From Bacteroidota bacterium (GTDB lineage Bacteria; Bacteroidota; Bacteroidia; Cytophagales; Cyclobacteriaceae): a stretch of DNA of 56,506 bases. The position numbers were made by a program, and so were the translations under genes. The notes below the pieces were generated by a model that had not been told where the DNA came from, did no database searches, and saw only the letters and a program-made list of their open reading frames with translations. Of this stretch, positions 1 to 8,871 are shown one piece after another. Numbering within the stretch: the first letter of the stretch is position 1; every line of letters begins with the position of its first letter. The DNA is taken from contig JAJRQT010000194.1 of the NCBI GenBank assembly GCA_024280115.1, forward strand, positions 1-56,506, read 5' to 3'.

Positions 1-180
1 AGTTTTTCCAACCTGAATTCTTCGGGAAATAAACTGTTTGTGCCAGTGGGTTTGTATATTTGTGCCATCTAATATTCTTTGATGCTAAGATAACACATCT
101 ATCTGAATTTCAATAAGTTAATTTTAGATATCCCCATAAGTCTTTAATGTAAAATGGTATAAAAGATAATGTGTGCTTGA

Positions 181-1152
181 TTATTTTGCCAGAAATGCCC
201 TTACGGAATTTATATACCGCAAATTCGTCCTTTCATCCTGGTATAATTTTACGTGTCCGGGGCCTTCAAAAATTTCCAGGTCGATATTTGCATATTCCTT
301 CATCTGACTCAGTTCTGACAATAATATTGCGGCTGGTGTTGTGTCATCATCTTTACTTTCTAATATTAGCGTCGGAATATTCGCATCTAAAAGTGATGAA
401 ATCTTCATACTTTCTCCAAATCCGTTAATTTGATCGGAATATAATTTGAATACTTTTGAAAAGATAAACTGAGGCACGTGTGCATTTGATGTCTCAACCT
501 TGAGTGTGGCCTTTACGTTGGACAAAGGGCTATCCAATATAATTTTATTAATCCGGATATTTTTTTTGTCAAGCCTGTTCCTCAACTCCTTTCTTCCAAT
601 TGTATTTAATATTGCCATGGAACCCATGGAAAAACCATACAATATGAAATTTTGCTGATTAAATACGCTGTCCATCAATAAGATAGAGGCGGTCAAATCC
701 TCTCCAAACTTATAGCCCATAAAAGTTTTTGCCGGTTCGGATTTTCCTGAATTTCTTAAATCTGGTATAAAAATATTGTATAAGGTGTCGAGCTGCAGTG
801 AATCGATCAACGCAAGGTATTTCATGGTTTTCAAACGGTTTGACGTTCTGCCATGAACCAATACCAGGCAGTTTTGAGTTTCATTTTCCGATGGAACATA
901 CCAGCCATTGAGATTTGTGCCATCTAATGACTGAAAATCAATGATGTCAAAATTTTTATAACCATAATCACCCGGTGTTCTATTGTTAAAAATCCCGTAA
1001 TGTTCACGCAATTGGGAATCGTCAAACACCTTTTCGAATGAATAAGGTTCGTAATCTGTAATCATGTTCAGCACAATATAGGGTACAAATTCGTAGGCGG
1101 AGATTATGAGTACAATGAGCACTGACAGCGTTATGATGAGCTTTTTTTTCAT
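181..1152 (-). CDS. alpha/beta hydrolase, membrane-anchored
   Basis: This is a predicted serine hydrolase of the alpha/beta-hydrolase fold, probably held at the inner membrane facing the periplasm. Residues 4-30 form a hydrophobic signal-anchor. An oxyanion-hole motif LVLVHGRTSN lies near 96-105. The nucleophile elbow GFSMGS places Ser175. Candidate acid residues are Asp268-270 (SKDDD) and the candidate His is 300 (GPGH). The length of 323 aa fits lysophospholipase- or BAAT-like esterases. It is divergent from the SnoaL-like gene and has no operon partner. The substrate cannot be predicted; it could be an esterase, acyltransferase or peptidase. Confidence 0.85.
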   Translation of the reverse strand: MKKKLIITLSVLIVLIISAYEFVPYIVLNMITDYEPYSFEKVFDDSQLREHYGIFNNRTPGDYGYKNFDIIDFQSLDGTNLNGWYVPSENETQNCLVLVHGRTSNRLKTMKYLALIDSLQLDTLYNIFIPDLRNSGKSEPAKTFMGYKFGEDLTASILLMDSVFNQQNFILYGFSMGSMAILNTIGRKELRNRLDKKNIRINKIILDSPLSNVKATLKVETSNAHVPQFIFSKVFKLYSDQINGFGESMKISSLLDANIPTLILESKDDDTTPAAILLSELSQMKEYANIDLEIFEGPGHVKLYQDERTNLRYINSVRAFLAK

Positions 1153-1309
1153 CTTTAATTCATATTATCATGTGTGAGGAAAATGGTAATTTATTCAATA
1201 AATTAGAATGCCGGATAAATTTAAGAAATATATAAATTCTTGTGCAGAACTACCTCAATATTGTATTAAATTTAAACTATGCAGTTGGAAACAAAAATCA
1301 GTTTTTTTT

Positions 1310-1693
1310 ATGAATGAAAATTTAGAAATAAATAAAAAGAATGCCATTGCATTTTATAGAATGGCATATGATGGTAATCCACGAAATGCAGTGGAATTGT
1401 ATGTAGGTGATGAATATATTCAACACAACCCTTTGGTTGGTGATGGGAAAGAACCGTTCATAGCGTATTTTGAAAAAATGGCAGGAGAGTATCCCGATAA
1501 ATCAATTGAATTTGTCAGAGCTGTTGCTGAGGGGAATTTGGTAGTCCTGCACACACACCAAATATGGCCTGGAGATGAAGAATATGTCACTATGGATTTT
1601 TTTAGAATTGATGACAAAGGAAAAATTGTTGAACATTGGGACTCAATGCAGCAAATTCCCAAAGGCTCGGAGAATGGAAATACCATGTATTAA
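1310..1693 (+). CDS. SnoaL-like / NTF2-fold protein
   Basis: A 127-aa protein of the SnoaL-like polyketide cyclase or ester-cyclase type. Typical features are the YIQHNPLVGDG segment near residue 35, a central aromatic beta-sheet and the ending HWDSMQQIP. The longer open frame begins at 1208, but its first 34 residues are basic and unlike the family. The ATG at 1310 (MNENLEINKKNAIAFY) gives the usual length, so I chose it. Related proteins are annotated as predicted aldol-condensation or SnoaL-like enzymes, mostly without a known substrate. It stands alone, and no signal peptide is seen in the short form. Confidence 0.8.
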   Translation: MNENLEINKKNAIAFYRMAYDGNPRNAVELYVGDEYIQHNPLVGDGKEPFIAYFEKMAGEYPDKSIEFVRAVAEGNLVVLHTHQIWPGDEEYVTMDFFRIDDKGKIVEHWDSMQQIPKGSENGNTMY

Positions 1694-1819
1694 TTGGTGT
1701 TTTAATAACTGTTTGCAATTATTAATCTTATTATTAAATAACCAAATATGCTAAATAGGCCAGGCTATAGCCAAGCTGATGTAGGAAATATTTTTTAAAC
1801 AGAAAAGTAAATTTAAGCC

Positions 1820-1985
1820 ATGACAGATATTGAAATTTCTCATAGTATAACTCCAAATCATATCAAAGAGGTTGCTTCTATGATCACAAAAAAGTTGACA
1901 ATTCAATCTCATCTAAGTATCTGATATTACACCTACACCTGCGGAAGAGGACAAAACAACGGTATGTATCAACATAAAATATCTT
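1820..1985 (+). pseudogene. decayed fragment of formate-tetrahydrofolate ligase (fhs)
   Basis: An ATG at 1820 opens MTDIEISHSITPNHIKEVAS, which matches the conserved start of formate-tetrahydrofolate ligase. That frame stops at 1922-1924. One frame over, from about 1918, the text reads VSDITPTPAEEDKTTV. This corresponds to the family's ATP-binding stretch VTAITPTPAGEGKTT, with the glycines already replaced. Thirty or so codons between the two blocks are gone, and nothing of the remaining 500 codons is present before the next gene at 2068. I therefore call it a deletion relic, not a small gene. The family match is from memory and has not been searched. Confidence 0.7.
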
Positions 1986-2067
1986 CCACAAACATTAAAT
2001 AGAAAGGACAAAATCACCTAAATTCGCAGAAATTTTATCCATTATTTTATAAGTAAATGATAGTTAA

Positions 2068-3561
2068 ATGGAGCGGAAGGAATTAAATACTATGGATCTT
2101 CAAGAATATTTTGGGAAATTCAGAAAAAGCATTGTGGGTATTGATGCGTCTTTTGAATCGCCTTATGGGGTTCAGGATGTTATCTATGCAGATTGGATTG
2201 CCAGTGGAAGATTATACGGCCCCATTGAAGATAAGATAAAAAACCAGTTTGGCCCATTGATAGGCAATACACATTCTGAAGCAAGCGAGACTGGGCGCAC
2301 GATGACAATCGCCTATCACCTTGCACATGAGCTCATAAAACAGCATGTGAATGCAGATGAAAAAGATGTGATTATTACCGCAGGGTTTGGAATGACATCA
2401 GTCCTGGCGAAATTCCAAAGAATTCTTGGTCTCAAGGTTCCCGAAAGACTGGCTGGTTATTATGAACCCCCCATCGATGAAAAACCTGTGGTATTTCTCA
2501 CACATATGGAACACCACAGCAATCAGACTCCCTGGTTGGAATCTATCTGCGATGTAGTAGTAATTGAACCTGGAGAAAACCTGTTTATTAATCCCGAAAA
2601 TCTCAAAAATGAGGTTGAAAAATACAAGGACCGCAAGATGAAAATCGGCTCATTTTCTGCATGTTCCAATGTGACAGGAATCATCACGCCCTATCATGAA
2701 CTCGCAGAGATCATGCACGAATTTGGCGGCTATTGTTTTGTGGATTTCGCGGCATCAGCTCCTTATGTAAATATCGATATGCATCCGCCTAAAGAAGCAC
2801 AAAAGCTGGATGCCATCTTCTTTTCGCCACACAAATTTCTTGGTGGCCCCGGAAGCTCTGGCGTTTTGGTATTTTGCAAAAGCCTTTATAAAAACCGGAT
2901 TCCTGACCATCCCGGAGGAGGGACGGTGCTGTGGACAAATCCCTGGGGCGAACATTCCTATTTTGATGATATTGAAATTCGCGAAGACGGAGGAACTCCC
3001 GGATTTTTACAGGCTATCCGGACGGCCTTGAGTATTCAGCTTAAAGAGCAGATGAATACACAAAAAATCCATGACCGCGAAGCAGAATTGATAAAGAAAG
3101 CCTTCGCCGGATTGAAGAGAATTAAAGGATTGAATATACTTGGCGATAACGATCAGGAAAGGATAGGAGTATTTTCATTTTATATTGAAGGTATTCACCA
3201 TAATCTGATCGTTAAATTATTGAATGATCATTATGGGATTCAAGTTCGGGGAGGTTGCTCATGTGCCGGTACTTATGGGCACTACCTGTTAAATATGGAT
3301 AAAGAGATGTCGCACCGAATCACTGATAAAATAAAACAAGGTGACCTTTCGGAAAAACCAGGATGGGTTCGACTTTCCATTCACCCGACCATGACAGATG
3401 CTGAGCTTGAAACTATTTTAGATGCCATTGAGGAAGTTTCATTGTATGCACATGAATGGATCGAAGACTACAATTATGTGATAGAGGTGAATGAGTTTTT
3501 TCACAAAACTAAAGAGAAGGACCTAAAGCTTGAAATAGCCAATTGGTTTGATGTAGAATAA
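2068..3561 (+). CDS. class V aminotransferase-fold PLP enzyme (cysteine desulfurase-like)
   Basis: A fold-type I PLP enzyme of the aminotransferase class V / NifS-like superfamily, 497 aa and probably cytosolic. The PLP lysine is Lys256 in SPHKFLGGPGSSG. The PLP-binding Asp is in the FVDFAASAPY stretch, and HMEHHSN precedes it. Near the C-terminus the segment RGGCSCAGTYGHYLL carries Cys397 and Cys399 where SufS-type enzymes have a single active-site Cys. The protein is about 90 residues longer than SufS or CsdA. No suf genes are nearby. An alternative start is the ATG at 2092, preceded by a purine-rich GGAAGG. Desulfurase or selenocysteine-lyase activity is possible, but an aminotransferase or lyase role cannot be excluded. 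Confidence 0.85.
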   Translation: MERKELNTMDLQEYFGKFRKSIVGIDASFESPYGVQDVIYADWIASGRLYGPIEDKIKNQFGPLIGNTHSEASETGRTMTIAYHLAHELIKQHVNADEKDVIITAGFGMTSVLAKFQRILGLKVPERLAGYYEPPIDEKPVVFLTHMEHHSNQTPWLESICDVVVIEPGENLFINPENLKNEVEKYKDRKMKIGSFSACSNVTGIITPYHELAEIMHEFGGYCFVDFAASAPYVNIDMHPPKEAQKLDAIFFSPHKFLGGPGSSGVLVFCKSLYKNRIPDHPGGGTVLWTNPWGEHSYFDDIEIREDGGTPGFLQAIRTALSIQLKEQMNTQKIHDREAELIKKAFAGLKRIKGLNILGDNDQERIGVFSFYIEGIHHNLIVKLLNDHYGIQVRGGCSCAGTYGHYLLNMDKEMSHRITDKIKQGDLSEKPGWVRLSIHPTMTDAELETILDAIEEVSLYAHEWIEDYNYVIEVNEFFHKTKEKDLKLEIANWFDVE

Positions 3562-3587
3562 AAAAAGGGAGACCTTTTGGGCCTCCC
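3561..3587 (-). terminator. rho-independent terminator between convergent genes
   Basis: The stem GGGAGACC / GGGCCTCCC (3567-3587) has a TTTT loop and one mismatch. It is flanked on its left by a run of A, which is a U-tract for the minus-strand transcript, so it fits the end of the outer-membrane protein gene at 3613-4260. It may also help end the PLP-enzyme transcript. Confidence 0.7.
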
Positions 3588-3612
3588 TGATTAGTAGTAG
3601 TTAGGTAGATCT

Positions 3613-4260
3613 TTAATATTCTCCGCCAAGTTTAATTACAATCCCTCCTGTGAAGTCTCCTTGAATGATATTGGTATAGGTGCTTACACCTGCGCCACAG
3701 CCACCGCCACCAGTTCCGATACCACATCCAAATCCAACACCCCCAAATTGCATTGGTAGTAGAAGTCTCGCCTGTAGCCTGATCCCAATTCGATCAGATA
3801 AATAATATCTTAGTCCTCCTCCAAAGCCGGCAGTAAAGTAGTTTTCGCTGTTACTTCCATAAGTTCCAAAAGAATCTGATTTCACATTTAAAATACCAAC
3901 ATTAACCAGTCCATAAGGGACAAGCGGTTCAGAGAAAGTAGAGAGGTAATTAAAACCCAACATATAATAATTAAGTGCCATTGGAACATTTTGAATATCA
4001 CCTAAACTACCATCTATGTTATACTCTCTAAAGGTGGCCGAATTCTCCGAGTGATTCCATTCAAATTCTACGATCATTTCCTCTCTTATTCTAACCCCTG
4101 CAGTTAGTCCATAATTTCCTTTATCGCTCACTTTTATGTCTTGCCTCCAGGCAGGAATACTTCCAGTCCACAACCAACCACCAAAACCAGAGATTTCTAC
4201 CTGTGCAAAAATGCTGTGGGATGATAATAAAATGAATGTGATAATTAATATTTTTTTCAT
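3613..4260 (-). CDS. small outer-membrane beta-barrel protein
   Basis: A 215-aa exported protein with a clear signal peptide (MKKILIITFILLSSHSIFAQ). The mature part alternates hydrophobic and polar residues and is rich in Gly, Tyr and aromatic-ended strands such as YGLTAGVRIREEMIVEFEW. This is typical of the 8-stranded OmpW/OmpA-like barrels common in Bacteroidota. A glycine- and cysteine-rich loop (GFGCGIGTGGGGCGAG) near residues 177-192 is unusual for such barrels and may be disulfide-bonded outside the cell. It is monocistronic with a terminator just downstream. Function is unknown. Confidence 0.75.
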   Translation of the reverse strand: MKKILIITFILLSSHSIFAQVEISGFGGWLWTGSIPAWRQDIKVSDKGNYGLTAGVRIREEMIVEFEWNHSENSATFREYNIDGSLGDIQNVPMALNYYMLGFNYLSTFSEPLVPYGLVNVGILNVKSDSFGTYGSNSENYFTAGFGGGLRYYLSDRIGIRLQARLLLPMQFGGVGFGCGIGTGGGGCGAGVSTYTNIIQGDFTGGIVIKLGGEY

Positions 4261-4410
4261 TCTTTGATGTTTTCTTATTTTAGAAATGCAATATATGTTT
4301 TTATTTATTTATAAAGACAACAGATAGGTTGTTAAATTGTTGCCTAATCAATGATAATTTTCTTTTTGTTGATAAAATGAGGTTACTGTGGTTATCAGGT
4401 TCAGGGTTTA

Positions 4411-4522
4411 AGGTTCCAGGTTATTCCTTACCCATTCATGAAAATGGTTGACACTAAGTTGATAATTTTTTAACCAACGAATCTCTAAACCCCAAACCTC
4501 TAAACCTTTGAACCTGGAACCT
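4411..4522. repeat. inverted repeat pair in the gap 4261-4575
   Basis: AGGTTCCAGGTT (4411-4422) is exactly inverted as AACCTGGAACCT (4511-4522). Each copy is flanked by further degenerate units of the type AACCTCTAAACC. The arms are 88 bases apart. The rest of this 315-base gap is AT-rich and shows no coding sense. Confidence 0.5.
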
Positions 4523-4575
4523 AATGTCATCCATCACAATTCTGAATCAATTGTATGTAAAACGCAATGACATTT

Positions 4576-7095
4576 TTAGATTCTTACTGTAAACGTGTTT
4601 TTTACCCGATCGGAGATTAGAAAATAGGGGATCCAGATAACGCATGCAACCAATGCGGTTATCATATCTGAGGGTTCACTAATTATCTCTACTGTATAAT
4701 TTTTTGACAGTAATACCATTATTGTTATGAATGAAAAATTAAATCCATAATAAATAATGATTAATATGGGTAAACTAGATCGTTTTTTGAAGAATATAAA
4801 TAGTATTAATATACTGTATGCAAATAATATTAAATCGAAGCTATAATCTAAAATATAGATAATACCCATAGTTGGGTTATATTCTTCATTGTGACTATCC
4901 AGTATCATATCAAAAATGCTGTCATTATAATAGTCGTTGAATACCAAACCTAAAGCAAAAAGAGAAGGCGCCAATATTATGCCAATAGCAGGAAGTATAA
5001 GCCATCCTCCAATGTTCATATATTCTGGACTTGATGATCTTGGCATCGGATTAAAATTGAAAAATAAATACCTGCCTAAGAATACTAAAATAGCAACAAC
5101 TACAACTGAATAGGAAAATAATATAGAGGAAGAATTGGAATAAAAAATTGCATTATTATCCGAATCCGGTGAGAAATAATATGTTCTTCCTTCATAATCG
5201 GCAAGTTGTTCCACCTTTTCTACATAATCAGCAATTTCCCCTGGTTCTATTTGGTCTTTGGTTGTTTTCAAATTGAAATAAAACTCACAGGTTTTTCCCT
5301 TGTACTTTCTTTTTATTCTTGCTTGAATTCCTGGCGCTTCAATCTTTTGAAGCAAATTATCCTTATCCCAAGTATCGGGTAGGTTGAGTAATGTTTTTAC
5401 TTCTAAAATTTTAGGATAGGTAATAGCATAAGGCATCTTTCTATTTTTGTTGTCTGGTACTTTATAAAAAGTGCTTACAAGCGTATTGGATATATCAGCT
5501 TCAAGATCATAGGTGGATTTTGGACTTTTTTTCCATATATTTTTTATTTTATAGGATTCGAAGACGGTAAAAGTATGGAGTGTGTCATTTTGTGAATAAC
5601 TCAGATTATCAGCAATACTTACGTCTCCGTACAGTTCTGCATAGTAATCTATATAGCCTGAGCTGATCTCATCAATACTGTTTTCCTGGAAATTCTTTTT
5701 CTCTCGGTCAGCAGAATTTCCAAAATATGTAGTTTTAACTACGAGGCTGTGATCCTCAGCAATAGACGAGATGTCCAACTCTTCTTCTATTTTAATATTA
5801 GAAATGACGGAAGTGGGAATTGAATCTATTTTTGGTGCATGTTTACTTAACACAAGTCCTTGACCGTAGTTGGGAAAATATTTTCCATCAAAATTTCCGC
5901 CCTGTTCGCGAATGGTTGGATCAATCCATATTGTGGTATCATTATGTTCAAATATCACTACACAATGATCAAAGCTACCGGGGCTAGGTAATAAATTGGT
6001 GACTCGCCCTTTGCTAATAGTATTTACCAGGACAGCATTTGCTGGGATGCCAAACTGATCTAATAGAGCAACAAGGAGCAATGATTTATCTTTGCAATCA
6101 CCAAATCTTTGTTTTATTATTTTTTGTGGAGATCTTGGCTTATATCCACTTATTCCATTTTCTAATGCGAGGTATCGGATATTATTTTGCGTAAATTTTA
6201 TGGCTTTGTTGATACGGTCTTCAAGTCTGTTATTATTTTTTCTAATCTCATTGGCAACTTCTACAATACGTTTATTCTTTGAATCGAAGGAGTAGAAATT
6301 TGCAAATTCCTTTCCTACATTTTCCCAGTTTTTATATTGTGAAACGGAAACCGCTCCATAAGGACTATACCAATCAGGTATATTATCTTCTCTTTTGATG
6401 GCCGAGGATTTTTTAACATACCATGTATATGTCTTTATTCCTCCTGATTCTGAGATAGTGGGTTCTTTTGTAAAGTGGTGATTTTTTATAAAGATAGGGC
6501 TTTGAACCGGAGTCAAAATATTTAAATGAACCTGGTCAACCGGAATACTGAATTCAAGTAAATATTGCGCGGCGTATTTACCATTAAGAATGGGATTAAA
6601 GCCTATGATACTATATGAATACTCGATAATATCATTTACCCTTACATCCTCAAGATTGATAAACGTTGTTAAAGAACCATCATATACCAGACGCTCTGAA
6701 GACTTCTCTTTCTGAATGGTGATAAATTTTGACGGAGTCAATTTGTCGATAGTAGCTCCCTCACGATATATCAATAGTTTATGAAAATAGACGCGTTGAT
6801 ATGCAGGGTCGTATGTGACACTTATTTCCGAATAGTTTTGTACACCTTTGGTAGTAAGTAATTGATAGGCATAATGTCGGTAACTGGTTTGATTTTTTAG
6901 ATGGTCTTGTTTGTCAATGATTAGATAGAGCAGCCCATCAGATGTTTTCCCTTTATATTGGTCAATATTTAATTCCGGATCGACCTCAATCTTTTTGACC
7001 CAGTGAGGACTTGGTTGAGTGTTTATTTGGCAATAAGAATTGCTAATTGGCACATATAAAATGAAAATAAACCAGGGTAGAATAATCTTTATCAT
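4576..7095 (-). CDS. DUF3857 / transglutaminase-like / DUF2569 membrane protein
   Basis: An exported 839-aa protein with a signal peptide in the first 23 residues. A DUF3857 domain (about 60-215) is followed by a transglutaminase-like core (about 285-390) with Cys334 in RFGDCKDKS, a His in SFDHCVVIF and an Asp in WIDPT, giving a complete Cys-His-Asp triad. A beta-rich linker leads to a C-terminal block of about five membrane helices that begins with NIGGWLILPAIGIIL, the signature of DUF2569. DUF3857-transglutaminase proteins are common in Bacteroidota and are thought to act in the periplasm as peptidase- or crosslinking-like enzymes. The substrate is unknown. It is transcribed alone, with no stem-loop obvious at its end. 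Confidence 0.85.
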   Translation of the reverse strand: MIKIILPWFIFILYVPISNSYCQINTQPSPHWVKKIEVDPELNIDQYKGKTSDGLLYLIIDKQDHLKNQTSYRHYAYQLLTTKGVQNYSEISVTYDPAYQRVYFHKLLIYREGATIDKLTPSKFITIQKEKSSERLVYDGSLTTFINLEDVRVNDIIEYSYSIIGFNPILNGKYAAQYLLEFSIPVDQVHLNILTPVQSPIFIKNHHFTKEPTISESGGIKTYTWYVKKSSAIKREDNIPDWYSPYGAVSVSQYKNWENVGKEFANFYSFDSKNKRIVEVANEIRKNNNRLEDRINKAIKFTQNNIRYLALENGISGYKPRSPQKIIKQRFGDCKDKSLLLVALLDQFGIPANAVLVNTISKGRVTNLLPSPGSFDHCVVIFEHNDTTIWIDPTIREQGGNFDGKYFPNYGQGLVLSKHAPKIDSIPTSVISNIKIEEELDISSIAEDHSLVVKTTYFGNSADREKKNFQENSIDEISSGYIDYYAELYGDVSIADNLSYSQNDTLHTFTVFESYKIKNIWKKSPKSTYDLEADISNTLVSTFYKVPDNKNRKMPYAITYPKILEVKTLLNLPDTWDKDNLLQKIEAPGIQARIKRKYKGKTCEFYFNLKTTKDQIEPGEIADYVEKVEQLADYEGRTYYFSPDSDNNAIFYSNSSSILFSYSVVVVAILVFLGRYLFFNFNPMPRSSSPEYMNIGGWLILPAIGIILAPSLFALGLVFNDYYNDSIFDMILDSHNEEYNPTMGIIYILDYSFDLILFAYSILILFIFFKKRSSLPILIIIYYGFNFSFITIMVLLSKNYTVEIISEPSDMITALVACVIWIPYFLISDRVKNTFTVRI

Positions 7096-7289
7096 AAAAA
7101 GTTCAAAAAAATCGGAAGTTCAACTATACCGACTCAGTTCTAAAAAATTAAGTAAAAAACAATAATTAAAAAAACATGCTTTATAAGCATAATAGAATTT
7201 GTAAAAACGTAAACATAACTTATTTATGAATTAGTTATTGTTGCTTCAGGTAACTATTTCTATATATAGTATTTTAAAAAAAATCTGAG

Positions 7290-8747
7290 CTAATCACAAT
7301 TCTTTATCAATCTCATATAAAACCGAACGACATCTTTAAACTCATCGACTGGGATATTTTCATTCATACCATGTATTGCCTTTATATTATCCGGATTCAG
7401 ACGAATGGGAAGAAACCGGTAAATATTGTCGCAAATTTCACTATAATATCGCCCATCGGTAGCACCGGTTACCAGGTTAGGGACGGTGATTACATCCGGG
7501 AAAATTTCTTTTATCGATTGATTAATGATGGCATAGCCTTCGGAATCGGTGCTGGATACCGTACTCGCCTCACTATGAAAGTCATTTAAAGTAATTTGAA
7601 TTCTGTCATCATCAATTATTTCCTTCACCCGATGGATTAGATTTTCAATCGTTAAACCGGGAAGAATTCTGAAGTTGACGGTAGCTGTTACCTTGGTGGA
7701 GTTGGTGTTGTTAGTAAAATCACTGTTAAATATTGTTGGAACCATGGTTGTTTGAATCAAGGCCCTGTCCGCCTCGGATTGCTGAAAATTTCCTATAATC
7801 ACCGATGTGAACAAGTCGCTATTTGCAAAAATCAATTCATCCTGAAATCGCATTTCAGGACCAACATGCCTCAGAAATTGTCGCAAAGGTTTTGTGATTT
7901 CCGGGGGAAATGGATTGCTTTCTAATTTAGTTTTCGCTTTATCGATTACAATGCTGGCTACTTCTGCATTTGTCATAGAAGAACTACCTCCACCCAACTC
8001 AACTGAGAGCCGTATCGAAGCAAATCCCTTTTCGGCTATCCCGATCTGGGCGACATCTGTGAGTACACCGGGCACCAAACCTCGTGCTATAGTATATCCT
8101 TCATTCAGAACGAATTCAGCCTCAATTCCTTCTTTATTCAAATAGTCAACAATTGCCCGGGCTCCATTCAGTCCACCAATTTCTTTATCATGACCAAATG
8201 CGAGATAAATTGTTCTGTCTGGCTCAAAGCCTGATGAAACCAACTGCTCAACAGCTTCCATTATTCCAACTACACCTACCTTATCATCCACAGCCCCACG
8301 ACCCCACAACATTCCGTTTACTATTTTTCCCGAATAGGGTGGGGCAGTCCATCTTTCGAGATCTTCTTCCGGCACCGGTACTACATCCATATGTGCAACC
8401 AAAACTACCGGTTTAAGTGATTTATTCTTTCCTTCCCATTTATATAGTAAGCTGAAATTATTGATTAATTTCTTCTGTAGAATCAACGAAGTCAGGGGAT
8501 AGGTTGCCGTGAGAAAATCATTGAATTTATAGAATTCTGTGCTGTCAAACTCTAATGGTTTTCCCGGTGATATTGTTTTTATTCTAATCGCTCTTGCCAA
8601 ATGATGAATAGCAGAATCACTGATATCAATTTTCTCTGCCGGTAAATAATTGATTTGTTTTGATTTAAGAGTTATTGTATTAAAAAGCAGATATGACACA
8701 AAAGCAACAAGAAAAAAAACGATAAAGGAAAGTACCTTTTTAAACAT
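7290..8747 (-). CDS. M20 family metallopeptidase (carboxypeptidase S-like), membrane-anchored
   Basis: A di-zinc peptidase of clan MH, 485 aa. An N-terminal membrane helix (residues 5-26) likely anchors the catalytic part in the periplasm. The metal-binding motifs are VAHMDVVP (His119 and catalytic Asp121), GRGAVDDKVG (Asp154/155), GHDKEIGG (catalytic and zinc-binding Glu) and a final HGMNE His. The domain order, with a dimerisation insert at about 240-360, fits the CPS1/PM20D1 subgroup. That group cleaves C-terminal residues from peptides or hydrolyses N-acyl amino acids. It faces the serine hydrolase gene across a 124-base divergent gap. A role in peptide scavenging is inferred. Confidence 0.88.
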   Translation of the reverse strand: MFKKVLSFIVFFLVAFVSYLLFNTITLKSKQINYLPAEKIDISDSAIHHLARAIRIKTISPGKPLEFDSTEFYKFNDFLTATYPLTSLILQKKLINNFSLLYKWEGKNKSLKPVVLVAHMDVVPVPEEDLERWTAPPYSGKIVNGMLWGRGAVDDKVGVVGIMEAVEQLVSSGFEPDRTIYLAFGHDKEIGGLNGARAIVDYLNKEGIEAEFVLNEGYTIARGLVPGVLTDVAQIGIAEKGFASIRLSVELGGGSSSMTNAEVASIVIDKAKTKLESNPFPPEITKPLRQFLRHVGPEMRFQDELIFANSDLFTSVIIGNFQQSEADRALIQTTMVPTIFNSDFTNNTNSTKVTATVNFRILPGLTIENLIHRVKEIIDDDRIQITLNDFHSEASTVSSTDSEGYAIINQSIKEIFPDVITVPNLVTGATDGRYYSEICDNIYRFLPIRLNPDNIKAIHGMNENIPVDEFKDVVRFYMRLIKNCD

Positions 8748-8834
8748 TGGTTTTTGGCGTATTTAATTCGCGAAAAAATTTCAATAAAACTATAACATTA
8801 AAACAAAATGAAACAGGAATTTGCAATGGATTCT

Positions 8835-8842
8835 TAGATTTG
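8835..8842 (+). promoter_or_regulatory. candidate Bacteroidota -7 box
   Basis: TAGATTTG fits the phylum consensus TAnnTTTG and sits 30 bases before the hydrolase ATG at 8872. A TTTG occurs upstream, but at shorter spacing than the usual 19 or so bases, so the -33 element is weak. Confidence 0.35.
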
Positions 8843-8871
8843 TGTGCTTATGTACGATTAAATTTTAAATC

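Noticed and set aside
58..928. A 16-base exact direct repeat ATTTGTGCCATCTAAT at 58-73 and 913-928
   Set aside because: One copy lies inside the alpha/beta-hydrolase gene. One exact 16-base match in a 56-kb AT-rich window is close to chance expectation, and the flanks do not match.
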